A DNA stretch of 64,000 nucleotides from Paenibacillus_AR sp051594765 (lineage in GTDB: Bacteria; Bacillota; Bacilli; Paenibacillales; NBRC-103111): NCBI RefSeq assembly GCF_051594765.1, contig NZ_JBPPGJ010000009.1, positions 124,001 through 188,000 of the forward strand, written 5' to 3'. Position 1 is the stretch's first letter. Every line of letters begins with the position of its first letter. Made by a program: the position numbers and the translations under genes. Positions 15,250-24,052 of this stretch are shown here, in pieces. The notes beneath the pieces are model-generated. The model saw only the letters and a list, made by a program, of their open reading frames with translations. It searched no databases and had not been told where the DNA came from.

Positions 15250-15831
15250 ATGAGAGTGATATCTGGCAAGGCCAAGGGCCGGCCGCTCAAAGCGGTGCCC
15301 GGCATGGGCACCAGGCCCACCACCGATAAGGTGAAGGAAGCCATCTTCAGCATGATCGGCCCCTATTTCGACGGAGGTTCCGTACTGGATCTGTTCGCCG
15401 GCACCGGCGGCCTCGGCATCGAGGCGCTGAGCCGCGGCGTGGAGCGTGCGGTCTTCATCGACATGGAGCCGAAGAGCATCGAGGTGGTCCGCGACAATCT
15501 GAAGGCTTGCGGATTCGCCGACCGGGCGGAGGTGTACCGCAATGAAGCAGGACGGGCGCTGAAAGCGCTGGCCAAGCGGGAAGCCCGCTTCGGCTGGGTG
15601 TTCCTGGACCCCCCTTACCGCCTGAAGAACGTGGACAAGCTGATGGAAGAGATGCACGAGCTCGGCCTGCTGGAGCCCGGCGCCGTCGTCCTGGTGGAGC
15701 ATGATGCAGAGCACCGGTACCCGGAGCGATTCGGCCCGTTTGAATGCCGTCGCCTAGCGGTTTACGGGGAAACGGCTGTCGCCATCTACGATTACGCACT
15801 AGAACAAGACGAAGGAGCTGTCGCCCCATGA
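15250..15831 (+). CDS. rsmD: 16S rRNA (guanine-966-N2)-methyltransferase
   Basis: 193 residues, normal length (B. subtilis YlbH). SAM-binding Rossmann motif DLFAGTGGLGIEALSRG (about 41-57) and the catalytic DPPY in FLDPPYRLKN mark an N2-guanine methyltransferase that modifies G966 of 16S rRNA during 30S assembly. Its stop overlaps the coaD start (ATGA), the usual rsmD-coaD pairing. Confidence 0.97.
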   Translation: MRVISGKAKGRPLKAVPGMGTRPTTDKVKEAIFSMIGPYFDGGSVLDLFAGTGGLGIEALSRGVERAVFIDMEPKSIEVVRDNLKACGFADRAEVYRNEAGRALKALAKREARFGWVFLDPPYRLKNVDKLMEEMHELGLLEPGAVVLVEHDAEHRYPERFGPFECRRLAVYGETAVAIYDYALEQDEGAVAP

Positions 15832-16328
15832 AACGATTAAGCCACGAACCCACCATTGCCGTGTGTCCGGGAAGCTTCGACCCGGTGACTTACGGTCACT
15901 TGGATATCATCCACCGCGCGTCGGAGGTCTTCGACAAGGTGATCGTCGCTGTGCTGAAGAACGCCAGCAAATCCCCCCTGTTCAGCATCCAGGAGCGCAT
16001 GGACCTGCTCGTCGAGGTGACGAAGGACATTCCTAACGTGGAAGTAGACGGCTTCGAGGACCTTTTGGTCAATTATATTCAGAAAAAAAACGCCCATGTC
16101 ATCGTCAAAGGACTGAGGGCGGTTTCGGACTTCGAGTATGAGCTTCAGATGGCCTCCGTCAACCGGAAGCTGTCGGATAAGATCGAGACGTTCTTCATGA
16201 TGTCCAGCACCCAGTACTCCTACCTGAGCTCCAGCATCGTAAAGCAGATCTCCATGTTCGGCGGGCCGATCAGCGATCTGGTGCCGGAAGCGGTGGAGAC
16301 GGCACTCAGGAAGAAATTTAACGGCTGA
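15828..16328 (+). CDS. coaD: Phosphopantetheine adenylyltransferase
   Basis: 166 residues from the ATG that overlaps the rsmD stop; the frame stays open upstream inside rsmD but CoaD proteins start here. CoaD transfers AMP to 4'-phosphopantetheine, the penultimate step of coenzyme A synthesis. Seen: PGSFDPVTYGHLDII with the TxGH nucleotidyltransferase motif, VKGLRAVSDFEYELQMA, and SYLSSSIVKQI near the end. Confidence 0.98.
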   Translation: MKRLSHEPTIAVCPGSFDPVTYGHLDIIHRASEVFDKVIVAVLKNASKSPLFSIQERMDLLVEVTKDIPNVEVDGFEDLLVNYIQKKNAHVIVKGLRAVSDFEYELQMASVNRKLSDKIETFFMMSSTQYSYLSSSIVKQISMFGGPISDLVPEAVETALRKKFNG

Positions 16329-16338
16329 CCGGCCGCCG

Positions 16339-17601
16339 TCAGGACCGGGGCTCCCGGCCCGCCGTTCTCTCCAGCAGGCGGATCAGGAGGGAGAGCAGGA
16401 GCATCAGGGCCAGCACCAGCACGAGCAGGGTAAGGGTGCCGCCCCACAAGGCGGCGGCCTCCCGGATATTCCATCCGCCGGGGAGCTCGGCGGGGAGCCG
16501 GGACCAGCCGCCTTCGGGAGAGAAGACGGTCTCGGTGCCGGTGAGAAGCCGGCCTAGCGGTTGCCATGCTGCCAGAGTCAGGACGAAGGCGGTGGCCGCG
16601 TGCAGAAGCCGGAAGCGGAGGAAGGGGCCGTAGCGGAGTCCCGTGCTGCGGGCGAAGGCCATGACCTGCGCATGCAGGGACAGGCCGCTCCAGGCCAGCA
16701 CAGCCCCGATACAGGCGGCTTGGAAGGCCGGAATCCAGCCCGTAATGCCGCTGACGGCATAGGCGCCCAGATGGGGCTCCAGGAGGCCGGGCAGCAGGCG
16801 CGTCAGCCAAGGCGTGACGGCAGCTCCGCCGAACCGGATGTCGATCAGGCGGATAGCGACGGAGAAGATCATCATGAGGCCGCCAACCATCATCAAGGCT
16901 TGGATGGCGTTGGTGACGGCGTCTCCCAGGAGCTTGCCGAACGCCCGCCCGTCTTCCCGGTGGGCCATGGACATCGCCCGGTACATCCGGGAGCTCCAGC
17001 CTCCTGCGGGCGGAGGTAATAGGACTTGGGCGTTCCCCTCTAGGGACGATCCCTTGCGTTTTCGCGCATCCGGGGAGTACCCGCGCTGAATCAGGGCCGC
17101 TGCCGCTGCGGCGGCGACATGCAGGATGGCCAGTGCGGCGCCCGCCTCCGGACTGCGCAGGAACCCGGCTCCCACGACGCCCACAATGAACATCGGATTG
17201 CATATATGGCTCAGGGCGAGGAGCCGCTGTCCTTCGGCCAGACCGATGTCACTCCGCTTGCGGAGCTTGGCGGTGGCGTCCGCTCCCAGCGGATAGCCGC
17301 CGATCATGCCGGCCGCCATGGCCCAGCCGGCCGGTCCCGGCAGGCGGAATACGAGGCGCATGAGGGGCTCGAGAAGGACGCCCAGCGCATGGACCATGCC
17401 GAAGCCCAATAAGAGTTCGGTGATGACGAGCACCGGCAGCAGGGCGGGGAAGACCTGGTCCCACCACAGCTTAAGCCCCTGCAGCGAAGCCTGGAAGGCC
17501 TGGTCGGGATAGGTGATGATCGTGATGACGAAGCCGGCTGCCAACAGGCCGAACAACAGGGTGAAGGATCTGCTCCGAAGCCGCAGCCATCTGCGCAGCA
17601 T
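16339..17601 (-). CDS. ylbJ: Sporulation integral membrane protein YlbJ
   Basis: 420 residues from the ATG at 17601; the frame runs 49 codons further up but those lack homology. Many hydrophobic helices with nucleoside-recognition (gate) domain motifs, such as GWAMAAGMIGGYPLGADATAKLRKR and HICNPMFIVGVVGAGFL, which identify YlbJ. It is a mother-cell membrane protein needed for spore cortex formation and heat resistance. The start has only a weak ribosome-binding site (GGTGG). Divergent from ylbL. Confidence 0.9.
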   Translation of the reverse strand: MLRRWLRLRSRSFTLLFGLLAAGFVITIITYPDQAFQASLQGLKLWWDQVFPALLPVLVITELLLGFGMVHALGVLLEPLMRLVFRLPGPAGWAMAAGMIGGYPLGADATAKLRKRSDIGLAEGQRLLALSHICNPMFIVGVVGAGFLRSPEAGAALAILHVAAAAAAALIQRGYSPDARKRKGSSLEGNAQVLLPPPAGGWSSRMYRAMSMAHREDGRAFGKLLGDAVTNAIQALMMVGGLMMIFSVAIRLIDIRFGGAAVTPWLTRLLPGLLEPHLGAYAVSGITGWIPAFQAACIGAVLAWSGLSLHAQVMAFARSTGLRYGPFLRFRLLHAATAFVLTLAAWQPLGRLLTGTETVFSPEGGWSRLPAELPGGWNIREAAALWGGTLTLLVLVLALMLLLSLLIRLLERTAGREPRS

Positions 17602-17778
17602 AAAACCACCGTCCGATTCATAGGTTTGTACCATGTCTACGCGGTGTCGGCGTGAATTAGACCAAGCCTGCTTGGCTGCGAAGAGCGGATGAGAGGCGGG
17701 ATCCGGGTCAGTGAAAAGGAATGGATACGAATTGTAGCGAATCTGCATTATTGCGGAGATCTTGGAAGGGGGAGTTGT

Positions 17779-18891
17779 ATGAAGGTGATCGACCGGAGCC
17801 GGACCGTCTTCTCGGCACGGACCGTGGTGTCCGCCATGTTGGCGATGGTCTTCGTCTACGGCGCCGTCTTCGTAGAGCTCCCCTATTACGTCTTCCAGCC
17901 CGGCACCGCCGAGAGCATCCGGGACATGGTGACGGTGGGGGATGGGGGCTATCCGGAGTCGGGCAAGCTGCTTCTGACCACCGTGGGCGTCAGCCGGACG
18001 AATCTACTGAAGCTGGCGGAGGCGGAGCTTCGTAACTTCGACGTTCGGAAGATCGACGAGGTCCGCCAGAACGGCGAGACCATGGAGGAGTACGACGAGC
18101 GCCAGCACTACATCATGCTGACGTCGCAGGCGAACGCGGTGCAGGCGGCCTACCGTCAGGCGGGCATCCGTTACCGCATAGAAGGGGCGGGCGTAACCGT
18201 GTTGCGCACCGACCCGGGTTATCCGGCCCACGGCATCCTGGCCGCCGGAGATCTTCTGGTTCGGGCCGGCGGAGCGGAGGTACGAACCACCGGGGATCTG
18301 ACCCGAGCCTTCGCAGTCAAGCGGCCCGGCGATTCCGTCCAAGTAGAATACAAGCGGGCCGGCGTGGAGATGGAGGCGGAGTTTACGCTGAAGGCGCTGC
18401 CTGGCGGTGGCGGACAGGCGGAGGGGAAGCTCGGCATCGGGGTGACGACCGCTGACCTTCAACGGGTGGAGCCGGAGCAGTCCGGCAAGCGGGTCGCCAT
18501 TCAGGCGGGGGAGATCGGCGGACCGTCCGCCGGGCTGATGTTCGCCCTGGAGGCCTACGGCCGGCTGACGCCGGACGATCTGACCAAGGGGTACACCATC
18601 GCCGGGACGGGCACCATCGAGGCGGATGGCACTGTCGGCGTCATTGGGGGCATCCGTCATAAGGTGGCGGCAGCGGCTCGGGAAGGGGCCGACTTCTTCT
18701 TGGCGCCCAAGGATTGGGTGTCCCAGGAGACGGGACCCAACGCTCCCCAGCCGGTGCCGAACGCCTCGGAGGCGCTGGCGGAGGCCAAGAAGCTGGGCAC
18801 CTCCATGAAGGTAGTGCCGGTGGGCAGCCTCAAGGAGGCGGTAGCATTCCTGGAGAAGCTGCCGCCTAAAGCGAAGACGCCCAAGCCTTAA
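17779..18891 (+). CDS. ylbL: PDZ/Lon-type membrane serine protease YlbL
   Basis: 370 residues from the ATG at 17779 (GGAAGGGGGAG upstream). One N-terminal transmembrane helix (about 14-35), an extracytoplasmic PDZ domain (about 130-210, with GHILAAGDLLVRAGGAEV-like core GILAAGDLLV), then a Lon-type proteolytic domain with the Ser-Lys dyad S250 in GEIGGPSAGLMF and K295 in IRHKVAAA. In B. subtilis YlbL contributes to clearance of the cell-division inhibitor YneA after DNA damage; the role here is by homology. Confidence 0.94.
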   Translation: MKVIDRSRTVFSARTVVSAMLAMVFVYGAVFVELPYYVFQPGTAESIRDMVTVGDGGYPESGKLLLTTVGVSRTNLLKLAEAELRNFDVRKIDEVRQNGETMEEYDERQHYIMLTSQANAVQAAYRQAGIRYRIEGAGVTVLRTDPGYPAHGILAAGDLLVRAGGAEVRTTGDLTRAFAVKRPGDSVQVEYKRAGVEMEAEFTLKALPGGGGQAEGKLGIGVTTADLQRVEPEQSGKRVAIQAGEIGGPSAGLMFALEAYGRLTPDDLTKGYTIAGTGTIEADGTVGVIGGIRHKVAAAAREGADFFLAPKDWVSQETGPNAPQPVPNASEALAEAKKLGTSMKVVPVGSLKEAVAFLEKLPPKAKTPKP

Positions 18892-18981
18892 GGTGCTGAC
18901 CTGGGATCGTGCGGACTGGGGCGACGGAACAGGCAGTCCGCTTGGAACGCCCCCGTATGCGTCTGACACGGCTGGAGGCCT

Positions 18982-20280
18982 TCACACCTGCAGCGGCGCC
19001 TGATAGTAGTCCCGGAGCCACTCGTCCGGGGTCTGGCTGCGGTAAGCCAGGCTGTAGACGGAGGTAGCCCGGATATCCATATCCAGGAACGGCGGCACAT
19101 CCTGTCCCACACGCGTGACGACGGGGAGGGCCGCCTTTTGCTTCATGCGCTTCAGGAGGGCCCGTCCCGTATCATTGAAGCCCAGCACCCGGAGGTAGCC
19201 GGGACCCTCCGATAATTTTTGGCGGGTCAGCTCATGTTTTGGATGCTGGAGTAGAATTCTAAGGAGTGTCCGCTGGAGCTTGGCCCGGGTGTAGCGCTTG
19301 GTCTTCAGGCGCTCCAGCAGGTCCTCTACGGGGCTGGCGGAGCCGGTGGGGAATTCGCGGAGCATCCGCTTGATCCGATGCTCCAGGCCCTCTGTGACTT
19401 CGCAGAGCGTGGACAGCTCCCCGGGGGAACGACCCAGGAGCTGGGCGAACAGCGGGCCGGCGAAGCGTTCCCAGCCGATAGGTCCGCGCCCGGCGGCGAA
19501 TTCCCGCCGGAGGATGTCCACGGTGAAGCCCGGCACATAGGGTTCGATCCCCTGCAGCGGATCTGTAACGCCGTCGAAAGAAGTATTCTCCTCGCCGATG
19601 ATGAGCTTCCGGATGGCCGTGGCGCTGGCAATGGACGCGTCCCGGAGGCCGGTGTCATGATAACCGGCTTTGGTACGCGTAATGGTCAGCGGGACGATGG
19701 AGCTGTTGATGCGGCGGAGGGCTAGGAGATAGTGGAGGCCCAGGATATTGTTGGGCTGATCCAGCCGAAGCCCGTCTTCTTCCTCCGCGACGTCCGGGTG
19801 CGCACCCGCTCCGCTGGCCTGTTCCTTCCCGTCGGCCTCCGCCGCCGCGGCATAGGCGGCCGGATAGCTGACGCCCCTCTTGAGCTCCCGCATGAGGCGG
19901 TCCCGGAAGCCCTCCGGCTCCCGGTAGAGCCGCTCCGCTTGGGAGGCGATAGGCCCGATCCGGCCGTCCTCGCTGCCGAAGCAGAGGGCGTCCACCACGC
20001 CGGTCGCATCCAGCAGGCGGACGGCTCCGTACGCGAACCACTCAGCGGGCTGGCTGGAATAAGCGACGGGGAGCTCAAGGACGAGATCGGCCCCCATGCG
20101 CAGGGCCATCTCCGCACGGGCCCACTTGCCCACGACCGCCGGCTCGCCCCGCTGCAGGAAGTGGCCGCTCATGACGGCGACGCAGGCGTCGGCCTTGGCT
20201 TCGAGCTTCGACTGTTCGAAATGGTAAGCGTGGCCGTTATGGAGCGGATTATACTCCACGATCAACCCTACCGTACGCAT
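18982..20280 (-). CDS. tmcAL: tRNA(Met) cytidine acetate ligase TmcAL
   Basis: 432 residues (B. subtilis YlbM). The N-terminal nucleotidyltransferase motif VEYNPLHNGHAYH with HNGH, FLQRGEPAVVGKWARAEMAL, and the later ISSATAIRK-like ASATAIRKLI identify the enzyme that makes N4-acetylcytidine at the wobble base of elongator tRNA-Met from acetate and ATP. Divergent from ylbN; ends 90 bases from the convergent ylbL. Confidence 0.95.
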   Translation of the reverse strand: MRTVGLIVEYNPLHNGHAYHFEQSKLEAKADACVAVMSGHFLQRGEPAVVGKWARAEMALRMGADLVLELPVAYSSQPAEWFAYGAVRLLDATGVVDALCFGSEDGRIGPIASQAERLYREPEGFRDRLMRELKRGVSYPAAYAAAAEADGKEQASGAGAHPDVAEEEDGLRLDQPNNILGLHYLLALRRINSSIVPLTITRTKAGYHDTGLRDASIASATAIRKLIIGEENTSFDGVTDPLQGIEPYVPGFTVDILRREFAAGRGPIGWERFAGPLFAQLLGRSPGELSTLCEVTEGLEHRIKRMLREFPTGSASPVEDLLERLKTKRYTRAKLQRTLLRILLQHPKHELTRQKLSEGPGYLRVLGFNDTGRALLKRMKQKAALPVVTRVGQDVPPFLDMDIRATSVYSLAYRSQTPDEWLRDYYQAPLQV

Positions 20281-20352
20281 GGTTTCCTCCTCCTTCAGGA
20301 CCGGTTCTTCAAAAAAAGTTTCTGCCTTTCAATATATCACGTCCTGAAAATG

Positions 20353-20382
20353 TTGACAAAATGCAAAGAAAATCGATATAAT
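20353..20382 (+). promoter_or_regulatory. SigA-type promoter for ylbN-rpmF
   Basis: TTGACA (20353-20358) and TATAAT (20377-20382), both consensus, 18-bp spacer, ending 27 bases before the ylbN start. Confidence 0.85.
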
Positions 20383-20409
20383 AGTTTTTGTTTGTTTGGG
20401 GTGATAATC

Positions 20410-20928
20410 ATGATGCTGAGCATCAAGGAATTGAAGCAGAAGGGCCATCCGGTGGCCTTGTCGGGAACCTTTGATTTATCCCGTATCCTGGAGGATCGGG
20501 AGGACATCAAGGCGGTAGGCATGCTTCAAGCTGAACTTACCGCGGAGATGCGCGAAGGGGTCGCGGAGGTCGAGGGGACGCTGAAGCTTCCCGTCGAAAT
20601 GCCGTGCTCCCGCTGCTTGCAGCCCATCAAGGAAACGATCACCGTTCCCTTCATGGAGAGATTCGCATCCCAGCCTGGAGCCGTCCCCAAGGAAGACCAG
20701 GACGACGAAGTACATGTGATTCCGGAAGATCACATAAAGCTGGATTCTTACGTCGAAGAAGCCGTATGGCTGGCATTACCGCTTGCGCCGGTATGCCGCG
20801 AAGATTGCGAAGGGCTCTGCCCGGTTTGCGGCACCAACCGGAACAACGGCGCCTGCGGCTGCAATTCGGAGAAAATCGACCCGCGGCTGGCTGGATTGGC
20901 CGATTTTTTCAAGCGTAACGATTCTTAA
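20410..20928 (+). CDS. ylbN: DUF177 (YceD/YlbN) protein
   Basis: 172 residues from the first of two adjacent ATGs, 7 bases after GGGGTGA. DUF177 proteins lie directly upstream of rpmF in most bacteria and are linked to 23S rRNA/ribosome biogenesis. Cysteines suggest metal binding: CSRC near residue 60 and a cluster CREDCEGLCPVC followed by ACGC. It is co-transcribed with rpmF, 37 bases downstream. Confidence 0.92.
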   Translation: MMLSIKELKQKGHPVALSGTFDLSRILEDREDIKAVGMLQAELTAEMREGVAEVEGTLKLPVEMPCSRCLQPIKETITVPFMERFASQPGAVPKEDQDDEVHVIPEDHIKLDSYVEEAVWLALPLAPVCREDCEGLCPVCGTNRNNGACGCNSEKIDPRLAGLADFFKRNDS

Positions 20929-20965
20929 GCTCTCGGTGTGGCAACTCGTTGAAGGAGGTGGGAAC

Positions 20966-21139
20966 ATGGCAGTACCTTTTCGGAAAGTATCTAAGACTCG
21001 TCGCGACAAGCGCCGTACTCACTTCAAATTGGAAGTCCCGGGCATGGTAAAATGCGAGCAATGCGGTGAGTTCAAATTGTCTCATCGTGTATGTAAAGTA
21101 TGCGGTACCTACAAGCGCGTAGAGATCATCAAGCAGTAA
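20966..21139 (+). CDS. rpmF: 50S ribosomal protein L32
   Basis: 57 residues beginning MAVPFRKVSKTRRDKRRTH, a textbook L32 N-terminus. Two CxxC pairs (CEQC and CKVC) form the zinc-ribbon of the C+ version of L32. GAAGGAGGTGGG precedes the ATG. An intrinsic terminator follows. Confidence 0.99.
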   Translation: MAVPFRKVSKTRRDKRRTHFKLEVPGMVKCEQCGEFKLSHRVCKVCGTYKRVEIIKQ

Positions 21140-21160
21140 TTGGCTTGGATCGGCTTGCGG

Positions 21161-21190
21161 AACGCTCCGTCTTCGGACGGGGCGTTTTTT
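21161..21190 (+). terminator. Intrinsic terminator after rpmF
   Basis: AACGCTCCGTC and GACGGGGCGTT pair around a TTCG tetraloop and are followed by TTTTTG. Separates rpmF from the fapR operon. Confidence 0.93.
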
Positions 21191-21273
21191 GTCTTTCCGG
21201 CACGAAAGCTCCGGCGGGAAAGGGCTTACGGATTGGAGCTTTTCTTTTGCAGCCAAATTCGTTATACTACAAG

Positions 21274-21290
21274 TTAGCACCTGGTATTAA
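21274..21290 (+). promoter_or_regulatory. FapR operator
   Basis: TTAGCACCTGGTATTAA is a 17-bp near-palindrome that matches the FapR box TTAGTACCTGGTACTAA at 15 positions. It lies 5 bases after a candidate -10 (TATACT, 21263-21268) and upstream of fapR, so the operon should be repressed by FapR and released by malonyl-CoA, as in Bacillus. Confidence 0.9.
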
Positions 21291-21366
21291 AAGCTCCTAT
21301 AGATTCTGTCAAGAAATTCCGCCGTTATACATAGTTGAAGAATACCAAGTCTGCCAATATGGAACG

Positions 21367-22026
21367 ATGAAGAAGGCGGTGTTTCACATACAACGGCTGC
21401 CGAAGCGAGAACGCCAGGAACGGCTGACAGCTCTGATAAGAGAGAATCCGTTCGTAACAGACGAGGAACTGACCAAGACCTTCTCCGTCAGCATCCAGAC
21501 CATCCGTCTGGACCGGATGGAGCTAGGGATACCGGAGCTTCGAGAGCGAATCAAGGCGATGGCCACCCAGTCCTATGATCAAGTCCGGACCCTGGGTGTC
21601 GAGGAGATCATCGGCGAGGTCATCGACCTCCAGTTGGATAAGAGCGGCATCTCCATGTTCGAAATCCGCGAGGAGCATGTGTTCCTCCGCAACCGGATCG
21701 CCCGGGGACACCATATCTTCTCCCAGGCGAATTCCCTGGCCGTCGCCGTCATCAACGACGAGGTGGCGCTGACCGCTTCTGCGGATATCCGCTTCATCCG
21801 CCCCGTTCGGCTGAACGAGCGGGTGATCGCCAAAGCCTACGTCCGTTCCCTGTCCAAGGGGAGGGCCAAGGTGGACGTCCACAGCTTCGTGATGGACGAA
21901 CCTGTTTTTGAAGGCCGCTTTCTCATCTATCATTCATACAAAGACAAGCGTTCGGGAGACTCGCTTCCGAATGCGTTCATCTTAGACCCGGAGAGGGAGG
22001 AGCTGGAGCATGCGGATCGCGATTGA
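21367..22026 (+). CDS. fapR: Malonyl-CoA-responsive repressor FapR
   Basis: 219 residues. N-terminal DeoR-like helix-turn-helix (TDEELTKTFSVSIQTIRLDR), connecting helix with GIPELRERIK, and a hot-dog malonyl-CoA-binding domain (about 95-205, with GHHIFSQANSLAVAVIN). It represses fatty-acid and phospholipid genes until malonyl-CoA accumulates. The start is uncertain: the ATG at 21367 has a weak ribosome-binding site, and a GTG at 21381 or a site just before LPKRERQERL would match relatives better. Overlaps plsX by 17 bases. Confidence 0.94.
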   Translation: MKKAVFHIQRLPKRERQERLTALIRENPFVTDEELTKTFSVSIQTIRLDRMELGIPELRERIKAMATQSYDQVRTLGVEEIIGEVIDLQLDKSGISMFEIREEHVFLRNRIARGHHIFSQANSLAVAVINDEVALTASADIRFIRPVRLNERVIAKAYVRSLSKGRAKVDVHSFVMDEPVFEGRFLIYHSYKDKRSGDSLPNAFILDPEREELEHADRD

Positions 22027-23014
22027 CGCCATGGGCGGAGACCATGCGCCGCGCGCGGCGGTGGAGGGTGCCCTGGAGGCGGCGAGGGAATGGAAGGACA
22101 CGGAGATCATACTGGTTGGGGACGAGGCCAAGCTGAGCCCCCTGCTGGCAGGCAAGCCTGCCAATCTTACGGTCCGCCACGCTGCCGAAGTGGTGGAGGC
22201 GGATGACGAGCCGGTGAAGGCGGTCCGCCGCAAAAAGGATTCGTCCATGGTGGTGGCCGGACGCCTGGTCAAGGAGAAGGAAGCGGACGCCATGATCTCC
22301 GCCGGGAACACGGGGGCGCTGATGGCCACCGGCCTCCTCATCGTCGGCCGCATGGAAGGCATCGAGCGCCCTGCGCTGGCTCCCATGATCCCGACGCTGG
22401 ACGGCAAGGGCGTGCTGGCGCTGGACCTGGGCGCCAACATGGACGCCACCCCGGATAACCTGCTGCAGTATGCCATTATGGGCAGTATCTACCGGCAGAA
22501 GGTGCACGGCATCGCCAAGCCGAGGGTCGGCCTCCTGAACGTCGGCACGGAAGCCATGAAGGGCAACGAGCTGACGAAGGCGGCCTATCCGCTGCTGGAG
22601 CAGGCGCCTATTCATTTCGTGGGCAATGTGGAAGCGCGGGACGTGCTCCAGGCGGAGTGCGACGTGCTGGTCTGCGACGGCTTCGTGGGCAATATTCTGC
22701 TGAAGTCGCTGGAGGGAACGGCGGGAGCCATCTTCGGTGTGCTGAAGGAGGAGTTCACCCGCTCGATCCTGACTAAGATGGCGGCCGCCATCGTGAAGCC
22801 GGGACTCTCCCGGTTCAAGAAGAAGCTGGATTACAAGGAGCACGGAGGCGCGCCGCTCTTGGGCGTGAACGGATTGGTGCTGAAGAGCCACGGCTCCTCT
22901 GACGCCACCGCCATCAAGAACGCGGTCCGGCAGGCGCGGCTGGCCATCGGCAACGACCTGGTGCGGACCATTACGACGGAAATACAGAACGGGAAGCGAG
23001 TGGAGAGCGAATGA
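22010..23014 (+). CDS. plsX: Phosphate acyltransferase PlsX
   Basis: 334 residues starting MRIAIDAMGGDHAP, with SAGNTGALMA and LLNVGTEAMKGNEL. PlsX converts acyl-ACP to acyl-phosphate, the donor for PlsY in the first step of phospholipid synthesis, at the membrane surface. Starts inside the end of fapR and ends in a 4-base overlap (ATGA) with fabH, so fapR-plsX-fabH are translationally coupled. Confidence 0.98.
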   Translation: MRIAIDAMGGDHAPRAAVEGALEAAREWKDTEIILVGDEAKLSPLLAGKPANLTVRHAAEVVEADDEPVKAVRRKKDSSMVVAGRLVKEKEADAMISAGNTGALMATGLLIVGRMEGIERPALAPMIPTLDGKGVLALDLGANMDATPDNLLQYAIMGSIYRQKVHGIAKPRVGLLNVGTEAMKGNELTKAAYPLLEQAPIHFVGNVEARDVLQAECDVLVCDGFVGNILLKSLEGTAGAIFGVLKEEFTRSILTKMAAAIVKPGLSRFKKKLDYKEHGGAPLLGVNGLVLKSHGSSDATAIKNAVRQARLAIGNDLVRTITTEIQNGKRVESE

Positions 23015-23997
23015 AATTACGTCCCGTAGGCATTCTGGGAACCGGCAAATACGTGCCGGAGAAGGTGCTGACCAACGCCGATTTGGAAAAGATGGTCGAA
23101 ACGAACGATGAGTGGATCGTCACCCGCACGGGGATGAAGGAGCGGCACATCGCCGCGGAGCATGAGGCTTCCTCCGACCTGGCCTACCAGGCTTCCCTGA
23201 TCGCCTTGAAGAACGCAGGTATTGCGCCGGAGGACCTGGATCTGATCGTAGTGGCCACCATTACGCCGGATTCCGCATTCCCGTCCACAGCGTGCCTGCT
23301 GCAGGAGCGTCTGGGCGCCAAGAAGGCGGCTGCCTTCGATCTGTCCGCAGCCTGCTCGGGCTTCATCTACGGCCTGGCCAATGCATCGAACTTCATCGCC
23401 ACCGGCATGTACAAGCACGCGCTGGTCATCGGAGCCGAGTGTCTCTCCAAGATCACGGACTACACGGACCGCAACACCTGCATCCTGTTCGGCGACGGCG
23501 CGGGCGCCGTGGTGCTGGGCGAGGTGCCGGAGGGACGAGGCTTCCAGTCCTTCGAGCTGGGGGCGGACGGCGCCGGCGCAGAGCTCCTGAAGCTGGCCGG
23601 CGGCGGTTCCCGCTGCCCCTCTTCGGTAGATTCCGTGCAGTCGGGCAAACATTTCATCTATATGGCCGGCAGCGAGGTGTTCAAGTTCGCCGTCCGGATT
23701 ATGGGCAATGCGGCGGAGGAAGCACTCCGCAAGGCAGGGCTCGCCAAGGGAGACATCGACCTCTTGGTTCCCCATCAGGCTAATATCCGCATCATCCAGG
23801 CGTCCCTGAACCGTCTCGACCTGCCGGAGGAGAAGTGCATGATCAACCTCCACAAGTACGGCAACGTGTCGGCGGCCTCGATTCCGATCGCGCTGGCGGA
23901 GGCCGACGAGGAAGGGCGGCTGAAGCAAGGCGATTGCGTCGTCTTGGTGGGCTTCGGCGGCGGTCTGACCTGGGGAGCCAGCGTCATCCGCTGGTAA
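23011..23997 (+). CDS. fabH: Beta-ketoacyl-ACP synthase III
   Basis: 328 residues. The FabH catalytic triad is C115 in AACSGF, H255 in VPHQANIRI and N285 in KYGNVSAAS. It condenses acyl-CoA with malonyl-ACP to start fatty-acid synthesis and, in this group, normally prefers branched-chain starters. In B. subtilis fabH genes lie elsewhere; here one is in the fapR-plsX operon. Confidence 0.98.
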   Translation: MKLRPVGILGTGKYVPEKVLTNADLEKMVETNDEWIVTRTGMKERHIAAEHEASSDLAYQASLIALKNAGIAPEDLDLIVVATITPDSAFPSTACLLQERLGAKKAAAFDLSAACSGFIYGLANASNFIATGMYKHALVIGAECLSKITDYTDRNTCILFGDGAGAVVLGEVPEGRGFQSFELGADGAGAELLKLAGGGSRCPSSVDSVQSGKHFIYMAGSEVFKFAVRIMGNAAEEALRKAGLAKGDIDLLVPHQANIRIIQASLNRLDLPEEKCMINLHKYGNVSAASIPIALAEADEEGRLKQGDCVVLVGFGGGLTWGASVIRW

Positions 23998-24052
23998 TGC
24001 GGCTGCGCAGGATTCAAGCACTTATACATCGAGCTAAGGAGACAAGCATAGG

